This document shows positions 59,400-64,000 of a stretch of 64,000 bases of DNA, piece by piece (positions within the stretch are counted from its first letter, which is position 1; the number at the start of each line of letters is the position of its first letter). This DNA is from Bog-473 sp963834405 (GTDB taxonomy: Bacteria > Actinomycetota > Acidimicrobiia > Acidimicrobiales > RAAP-2). The stretch is taken from positions 248,001 to 312,000 of the forward strand of contig CAWIBX010000007.1 in NCBI GenBank assembly GCA_963834405.1, written 5' to 3'. Both the position numbers and the translations under genes were made by a program. The notes beneath the pieces are model-generated. The model saw nothing but the letters and a program-made list of their open reading frames with translations. It was not told where the DNA came from and searched no databases.

Positions 59400-59410
59400 T
59401 AGCTGATTTC
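59380..59410. promoter_or_regulatory. Candidate TetR operator (31-bp palindrome)
   Basis: GAAATCAG-N15-CTGATTTC, perfect 8-bp arms. It covers the -35 and most of the spacer of the operon promoter, the classical place for repression. The TetR gene of this operon is the likely ligand-responsive binder. Confidence 0.7.
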
Positions 59411-59499
59411 CTTTACAGTTCCGAGGTATTCGCAAGTCGTGTGTGTGAGGTCGGCGGGCTGGGCGCCGCTGGAGGGCAAGCCGTACGCTCGGATCCATC

Positions 59500-60540
59500 A
59501 TGAGTAAGTCATCCCTCCTTTCCTCAGCGGAACAATTGAGCGGGGCCCGTCGTCGTCGTCGCCGGCGTCTACTCCTCGCGACCATGGTCGCCAGCGGCGT
59601 GGCCGCCGGCGCGATCGCCCGGCGGCTGACCAAGAAGACAGCTGCGTCGTCCCCCGACACCGTGGAGGACGACGCCAGACTGGCGCTCGGATGGGGCGAG
59701 GCCCTGGTTCAGCCGGCGACCCAGACCGTGCACACGCCTGACGGCGCCATCTTGGCGGTGTGGGACATTCAAGGTTCGTCACCGGACGCGTCCGTGGTGG
59801 TCTTGCCCCACGGTTGGACCAACAGCCACGAGGTCTGGCTGCCTGTCACCCGTCGGCTACACGAACAGGGTTATCGGGTGGTGCTCTATGACCAGCGCGG
59901 TCACGGCGAGAGCACCCGCGGGACGGCACCGCTCTCGATCGACACGCTGGCGCACGACTTCGCGCAAGTGCTGCAGGAATTGGACGTGCGGGACGCCGTG
60001 CTCGCCGGGCACTCCATGGGCGGGATCACGATTATGTCGCTGGCCGCGTACCAGCCCGACGTCCTACGCGAGCGCGCACGGGCCACCGTGCTCGTCTCGA
60101 CCTCGGCGCAGAGCGTCAACGACCGCACCGCGCGGGGCGCACGGTTCGTCGGCGGGCTCGCGGGATCGCCGGTGCTGACCCGCGCGATGAACACCCGCAA
60201 CGGCCACCTGTTGGTGCGGGGCGTCTTCGGCACGGACCCGGTGCGGTCACACATGGTGCTCACCCGCGACCTCTTCGTCGGCTGCGACGGGTCGGTGCGC
60301 GGGGAGTTCCTGGTGTCACTGGCGACCCTGGACCTGGTGGAGGGGATCGCCTCCATGGACATGCCGACGACGGTGATGGTCGGGAGCCGGGACACGCTGA
60401 CGCTGCCCAAGAAGGCCGATCAGATCGTGGGCGCAGTGCCCGGGGCGCGTTTGGTCAAGGTGAAGGACCGCGGGCACATGCTTCCGCTCGAGGACCCCGA
60501 TGCGGTGACGGACGAGATCGTGCGGGCCGTCAAGGGTTGA
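59500..60540 (+). CDS. Alpha/beta hydrolase
   Basis: A 346-aa hydrolase. Basic N-terminus with a hydrophobic segment (LLLATMVASGVAAGAIA, about 24-40) that could be a membrane anchor. Then the fold: VVVLPHGWTNSHEVW (oxyanion loop), YDQRGHGEST, nucleophile Ser172 in AGHSMGGITIM, acidic residue in VGSRDTLT (about 300), His in DRGHMLPLEDP (about 326). It may be an esterase or epoxide hydrolase; the substrate is unknown. ATG at 59500; a TACGCT hexamer lies 10 nt before it. Divergent from the diiron gene; the last 11 bp overlap the convergent mobile mystery protein A remnant. Confidence 0.87.
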   Translation: MSKSSLLSSAEQLSGARRRRRRRLLLATMVASGVAAGAIARRLTKKTAASSPDTVEDDARLALGWGEALVQPATQTVHTPDGAILAVWDIQGSSPDASVVVLPHGWTNSHEVWLPVTRRLHEQGYRVVLYDQRGHGESTRGTAPLSIDTLAHDFAQVLQELDVRDAVLAGHSMGGITIMSLAAYQPDVLRERARATVLVSTSAQSVNDRTARGARFVGGLAGSPVLTRAMNTRNGHLLVRGVFGTDPVRSHMVLTRDLFVGCDGSVRGEFLVSLATLDLVEGIASMDMPTTVMVGSRDTLTLPKKADQIVGAVPGARLVKVKDRGHMLPLEDPDAVTDEIVRAVKG

Positions 60541-61059
60541 CCGAGCCCCGTTTGGTTGGTCGCCAGAGGATCCCGGAGTCGACGAGTTCGTAGGCTCGGG
60601 CCTCGATAAGTTCGTCCATTTCGTCCAGGGCCTGGTCGTCCAGGTCCTGGTCGTCCAGCTCCTGGTCCTCCAGTCCTGCGGGGTCGGGCACCTCTCCTTC
60701 TCGTCCGTCCCGAACGGACTTGATTCGAGTTCGGCGGCCGCCTTAGCTCGAGCTTGCCGGCGCACGATCGAGACGAGAGGCTCTTCGGGAACGAATACGT
60801 AGAAAAGGCGGCACTGCATGGCCGCGGCTGCCCTTCGCAGTGAGTCCAACTTGATCGACCCGTTGACCTCGGCCCGCTCGAGTTGGCTGGCTCGCGGCTG
60901 GGAACGCCCCATGCGCGTCGCCAGATCGAAGGTCGTCATGCCGAGGGCGTCGCGGATCGTACGGATCCACCCACGGCCAGGTGGAAAGCCGATGGCCTCG
61001 TCCAGTCCGGCCAGTCGGCGGTCGAGCGCTCGCCGCTCGGAGGCACGTACGCGTTTCAC
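60530..61059 (-). pseudogene. Mobile mystery protein A-like XRE-type HTH protein, frameshifted
   Basis: The first about 115 codons from GTG 61059 match the mobile mystery protein A pattern: RRALDRRLAGLDEAIGFPP, RGWIRTIRDALGMTTFDLATRMG, RSQPRASQLERAEVNGSIKL, LDSLRRAAAAMQCRLFYVFVP (parts), then RRQARAKAAAELES. After that the frame becomes Trp/Thr/Arg-rich shadow sequence, while the acidic C-terminus (LEDQELDDQDLDDQALDEMD) is encoded in another frame (codons from 60691 down to stop 60530). So one indel lies near 60691-60720. The partner gene B (Fic) is absent. The 91-bp repeat copy B abuts its start codon. Non-functional or frameshift-expressed. Confidence 0.7.
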
Positions 61060-61150
61060 TGCATCGGGGTTGGGCTTATGAAATTCTGGGGAAATCTAGA
61101 AGCCGCGACTTCTTGAACTCTGCCGAAATAAGTCGGCGAAGTCCGATGCA
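61060..61150. repeat. 91-bp element with terminal inverted repeats, copy B
   Basis: Bounded by TGCATCGG and CCGATGCA. Blocks CTTATGAA (61075-61082) and TCTAGAAGCC (61095-61104) are at the same offsets as in copy A (43284-43375), with one 1-nt indel. The right-half stem is GACTT/AAGTC here and TACT/AGTA in copy A, so pairing is kept although the bases changed. Its first base is adjacent to the start codon (61059) of the mobile mystery protein A remnant. Confidence 0.75.
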
Positions 61151-61301
61151 CTTTCACCCGACCCCCGACACCCCGACACGGACCCCGGCCGGGAAGTGCC
61201 GAGGGTATCCGAGGGGCATCGGCGTACTCTCCGGTTCCTGTCAATCGATCAACCATGACCGAAGAACGGTCGCGGGCCGATCCGATGTCGTGCGAAATAT
61301 G

Positions 61302-61322
61302 CGTCCCTTGACCTCAGGGACG
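61302..61322 (-). terminator. Weak intrinsic hairpin after purU
   Basis: CGTCCCT-TGACCTC-AGGGACG, 7-bp stem, 8 nt after the purU stop on the minus strand. Only a short T-rich stretch (ATATTTC) follows, so termination is plausible but not strong. Confidence 0.45.
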
Positions 61323-61330
61323 GTGACGGG

Positions 61331-62239
61331 TCAAGGGAATACGACGGTTTTGTTGCCGTTCAGGAGGACCCGGTCCTCGAGGTGCCAACGCAGGCCGCGG
61401 GCGAGCACGGTGCGCTCGACGTCGCGGCCGACCCGGCGCAGCTCGTCGGGCGAGTCGGCGTGGTCGATGCGGCGGGTGTCCTGCTCGATGATCGGGCCCT
61501 CGTCCAGCGTCTCCGTCACGTAGTGGCAGGTGGCGCCGATCAGCTTCACCCCCCGCTCGAAAGCCTGGTGGTAGGGGCGGGCGCCGGCGAACGAGGGCAG
61601 GAACGAGTGGTGGATGTTGATGATGCGGCCGGGGCGAGAGGCGCAGAACGGAGCGGGGAGGATCTGCATGAATCGAGCGAGGACAATGACGTCGGCGCGC
61701 TCGGCGGTGACAAGGCGATCGATTTGGTCGAAGGCCGCCGCCTTGCCGGAGCGGGACGGGTCGCCGTCGTCTTCGTCGGTGGCGGTGGCGGTGGTGGCGG
61801 CGGGCGGGATCGGGACGTACTCGAAGCCGACCCCGTACCACTCGACCAGGCCGCGCAGGTCCTCGTGGTTCGAGATCACGCAGCGGATGTCGCACTCGAG
61901 CTCGCCACTGCGCCAGCGGTAGAGCAGGTCGGCGACACAGTGGTCCTCCTTGCTCGCGAACAGGACGACCCGCTTGGGCGCGTCGGTGTCGGTGAGGCGC
62001 CACTGCATGTGGAACTCGTCGGCGACGGGCGCGAAGGCGGCAGCGAGTTCGCCGGGGCCGAAACCGGCGGGCAGGCTGTCGGCGACGATCTCTATCCGGA
62101 GGAAGAACCGGCCGGTGGCGAGGTCCCCGTGCTGGGCCGCCTCGAGCACGGAGCCGTCGTGGCTCGCGATCAGCCCGGTGACGGCGGCGACGATGCCGAC
62201 CCGGTCGGGGCAGGTGATGGTGAGGATGTATCGACGCAC
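61331..62239 (-). CDS. purU: Formyltetrahydrofolate deformylase PurU
   Basis: Hydrolyses 10-formyl-THF to THF and formate, balancing one-carbon pools. 302 aa. N-terminal ACT domain (YILTITCPDRVGIVAAVTGLI; GRFFLRIEIVAD), then the formyltransferase-like domain: RVVLFASKEDHCVADLLYRW, INIHHSFLPSFAGARPYHQA with the catalytic Asn/His, and GATCHYVTETLDEGPIIEQD with the catalytic Asp. A small Thr/Ala-rich insertion (AATTATATDEDDGD) lies between. GTG at 62239. Its position between the mobile-element region and pdxT is unusual. Confidence 0.93.
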   Translation of the reverse strand: MRRYILTITCPDRVGIVAAVTGLIASHDGSVLEAAQHGDLATGRFFLRIEIVADSLPAGFGPGELAAAFAPVADEFHMQWRLTDTDAPKRVVLFASKEDHCVADLLYRWRSGELECDIRCVISNHEDLRGLVEWYGVGFEYVPIPPAATTATATDEDDGDPSRSGKAAAFDQIDRLVTAERADVIVLARFMQILPAPFCASRPGRIINIHHSFLPSFAGARPYHQAFERGVKLIGATCHYVTETLDEGPIIEQDTRRIDHADSPDELRRVGRDVERTVLARGLRWHLEDRVLLNGNKTVVFP

Positions 62240-62287
62240 GGTGCTGGGCGGGTCCGGGTTCGGAGGCGCTCGTCCGGCTGCCCGGCC

Positions 62288-62950
62288 TCAGGTGCTGACC
62301 GGGGCGACGCCGGCCCCGGCCCCGGTGTCCAACGCCTCACGCTCCCGGCACATCTCGACGAAGAGCCGGTGCACGCGCCGGTCCGGCGTGAGCTCCGGAT
62401 GAAAGACGGACGCCAGCACCAGACCCTGGCGGATGAGGACCGGCACGTCGTCGAGGGTCCCGAGCACCTGGACGTCCTCCCCCACCGACACGACGAGCGG
62501 CGCCCGGATGAACACAGCGGGCAGCGGGCGCTCCGTGCCCCGGAGAGTCACCTCGGTCTCGAAGGACCGAACCTGGCGCCCGTATCCGTTCCGGCGCACG
62601 ACCGCGTCGACGACGCCGAAGGTGCGCTGATCGGGGCGGCCGTCGAGGACCTCACAGGCGACCAGGACGAGGCCGGCGCAGGTGCCGAGCAGTGGAAGAG
62701 GCAGCGCAGGTGATGGGCCCAGCCGCGCCGCGATCGCGTCGAACAGGCCCGTCGACTCGAGCAACATCGACAAGGTCGTCGACTCGCCGCCGGGGAGGAT
62801 CAACCCGTCGACGCCCTCGAGGTCGCCCGGCCGCTTCACCAGCCGGGCGCCGGCACCGACGTCCGCCAGGGCCGCAACGTGTTCCCGGACGTCGCCTTGC
62901 AGGTCGAGCACGCCGATCCGGACCGGCCCCGGCGACCCCGACCCCGGCAC
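62288..62950 (-). CDS. pdxT: Pyridoxal 5'-phosphate synthase glutaminase subunit PdxT
   Basis: Class I amidotransferase feeding ammonia to PdxS for PLP synthesis. About 220 aa. Motifs: RIGVLDLQGDVREH, LPGGESTTLSML, the nucleophile Cys91 in LLGTCAGLVLVA, and His/Glu in FHPELTPDRRVHRLF. GTG at 62950 is chosen; GTG at 62965 overlaps the pdxS stop and is also possible. Starts 8 nt from the pdxS stop. The Gly/Pro-rich N-terminus comes from a short GC-rich repeat. Confidence 0.92.
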   Translation of the reverse strand: MPGSGSPGPVRIGVLDLQGDVREHVAALADVGAGARLVKRPGDLEGVDGLILPGGESTTLSMLLESTGLFDAIAARLGPSPALPLPLLGTCAGLVLVACEVLDGRPDQRTFGVVDAVVRRNGYGRQVRSFETEVTLRGTERPLPAVFIRAPLVVSVGEDVQVLGTLDDVPVLIRQGLVLASVFHPELTPDRRVHRLFVEMCREREALDTGAGAGVAPVST

Positions 62951-62958
62951 CGACCCCG

Positions 62959-63834
62959 CTACCACCCCCGGTCGGCGAGATGCTCGCCGTACGCCGACGC
63001 CTCCAGCCCCCGCATCGCCTCGCCCAACCCACGGGAGACCTTCGCCACGTGCTCGGCGTCCTCGAAGTGCGCCGTCGCCTCCACGATGGCCGACGCCATC
63101 CGGGCGGGGTCCGACGACTTGAAGATGCCCGAGCCCACGAACACGGCCTCCGCCCCGAGCTGCATCACCAGCGCGGCGTCCGCCGGCGTGGCGATTCCGC
63201 CAGCGCAGAACAGCGGCACCGGCAAACGCCCGGTGGCGGCGATCTCCTGCACGAGCCCGATGGGCGCCGAAAGCGACTTGGCCCACCCGTAGAGCTCCGC
63301 CGCGTCGGCCTGCCCCACCGCCCGCAGGTCACCGAGGATGGAGCGCAGGTGGTGCACGGCCTCGACGATGTTCCCGGTCCCGGCCTCGCCCTTGGAGCGG
63401 ATCATCGCCGCCCCCTCCGAGATCCGCCGCAGCGCCTCCCCGAGGTTGGTGGCGCCGCACACGAACGGCACGGTGAAGGGCCACTTGTCGATGTGGTGCG
63501 CCTCGTCCGCCGGCGTCAGCACCTCCGACTCGTCGATGAAGTCGACGCCCAGCGACTGCAGCACCTGCGCCTCGGCGAAGTGCCCGATGCGGGCCTTCGC
63601 CATGACGGGGATCGTCACCGCATCGATGATCCCCTCGATCAGCACCGGGTCGCTCATGCGCGCCACGCCGCCGTCCCGGCGGATGTCGGCCGGCACCCGC
63701 TCCAGTGCCATGACCGACACGGCGCCGGCGTCCTCGGCGATCTTCGCCTGCTCGGCGTTGACGACGTCCATGATGACGCCGCCCCGCAACATGTCCGCCA
63801 GCCCTCGCTTTACTGTGAAGGTTCCGGTGGTCAT
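62959..63834 (-). CDS. pdxS: Pyridoxal 5'-phosphate synthase subunit PdxS
   Basis: Forms PLP from ribose 5-phosphate, glyceraldehyde 3-phosphate and ammonia. 291 aa, a (beta/alpha)8 barrel. Motifs: GGVIMDVVNAEQAKIAE with the catalytic Asp, PVMAKARIGHF with the first Lys, MIRSKGEAGTGNIVEA with the second Lys, and VPLFCAGGIATPADAAL. ATG at 63834. First gene of pdxS-pdxT; very highly conserved. Confidence 0.97.
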   Translation of the reverse strand: MTTGTFTVKRGLADMLRGGVIMDVVNAEQAKIAEDAGAVSVMALERVPADIRRDGGVARMSDPVLIEGIIDAVTIPVMAKARIGHFAEAQVLQSLGVDFIDESEVLTPADEAHHIDKWPFTVPFVCGATNLGEALRRISEGAAMIRSKGEAGTGNIVEAVHHLRSILGDLRAVGQADAAELYGWAKSLSAPIGLVQEIAATGRLPVPLFCAGGIATPADAALVMQLGAEAVFVGSGIFKSSDPARMASAIVEATAHFEDAEHVAKVSRGLGEAMRGLEASAYGEHLADRGW

Positions 63835-63869
63835 GGATCCAGTCTACGAGGGTGGGCCGCCGCCCCTTT

Positions 63870-64000
63870 TCACCACTCGCTCAGCGCGGCCGTCCGCACC
63901 GACGTCGCATCCAGGTCGCCGGGCACGAGTTCGTCTGCTCGGTGCCCGACGGAAGGGTCGATCCAGACCCAGCGGGTGGCGCCGAAACGGGGCGCGGCGA
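63870..64000 (-). CDS. C-terminal fragment of an unidentified protein (cut by the window edge)
   Basis: About 42 codons in one frame end at TGA 63870-63872. The visible sequence includes RFGATRWVWIDPSVGHRADE and LVPGDLDATSVRTAALSEW. Codon bias is as in the neighbours. No domain is recognisable from the tail. The start is beyond 64000. It lies 35 bp upstream of pdxS in the same direction and could be in the same transcript. Confidence 0.6.
   Translation of the reverse strand, partial: AAPRFGATRWVWIDPSVGHRADELVPGDLDATSVRTAALSEW

Noticed and set aside
60316..60529. Mobile mystery protein A continuing in its first frame to 60316
   Set aside because: This part is antisense to the alpha/beta hydrolase and lacks the acidic C-terminus, which is found in the other frame.

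Overview
The window is a high-GC, gene-dense stretch of an actinobacterial chromosome, most plausibly an uncultured member of the class Acidimicrobiia. Signs for this are a mycothiol synthase (mshD), actinobacterial gene orders (hisDCBH; pdxS-pdxT ... yebC-ruvCAB ... yajC-secD-secF-rel-hisS-aspS-rarA ... alaS-ruvX-mltG-aroE), many GTG starts in 4-base stop/start overlaps, and a secreted S53 protease carrying the 'GYWLVASDGGIFSFGDA' repeats that I associate with Acidimicrobiia. The lineage call is inference; no rRNA is present. I found no tRNA, rRNA, CRISPR array, IS transposase or prophage.

Layout. 1-3.6 kb: end of a histidine operon (hisD-C-B-H, minus strand). 3.7-7.6 kb: small proteins, a VapBC-like pair whose PIN toxin lacks expected acidic residues, nth with a good intrinsic terminator, mshD, and a VIT1/CCC1 transporter. 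7.6-10.1 kb: MaoC-like hydratase, menG and an isochorismate synthase (menaquinone). 10.1-20.3 kb: an OmpR-type two-component system and envelope genes (polyprenol-P-mannose synthase, AI-2E-type permease, YbhN-like flippase/synthase, GT87 mannosyltransferase), then polyphosphate kinase. 20.4-28 kb: two SEDS proteins (FtsW/RodA), aquaporin, small enzymes, a lower-GC islet (pentapeptide-repeat protein and P-loop kinase), bifunctional nuclease and MscS. 28-47.5 kb: the conserved aroE-mltG-ruvX-alaS-(S53 protease)-rarA-aspS-hisS-rel-secF-secD-yajC block, read right to left on the minus strand. 48.3-53.3 kb: an insertion holding a two-component system with a frame-disrupted kinase, an ABC exporter and a possible 44-aa peptide gene. 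53.5-56.8 kb: ruvB-ruvA-ruvC-yebC with an SOS-box-like palindrome on the ruvC start. 56.9-61.1 kb: a second insertion holding a secreted protein, a TetR/diiron-oxygenase operon with a well-defined promoter and operator, an alpha/beta hydrolase and a frameshifted 'mobile mystery protein A'. 61.3-64 kb: purU, pdxT, pdxS and the end of an unidentified gene.

The genes mostly serve translation (alaS, aspS, hisS), DNA repair and recombination (nth, ruvABC, rarA), protein export (yajC-secDF), stringent response and polyphosphate (rel, ppk1), cell-wall growth (SEDS proteins, mltG), cofactors (PLP, menaquinone, mycothiol) and amino acids (his, aroE). The accessory genes are inserted into otherwise conserved blocks.

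Most notable non-gene signals: a pair of about 91-bp repeats with CCGATGCA-type terminal inverted repeats (43284-43375 and 61060-61150), one touching the start codon of the mobile mystery protein A remnant; a 31-bp palindrome inside a consensus promoter for the diiron-oxygenase/TetR operon; an SOS-box-like palindrome at ruvC; a rod-like hairpin of about 104 nt in the yajC/response-regulator intergenic region; and a TANNNT motif 6 to 9 nt before several start codons, which points to leaderless transcription.
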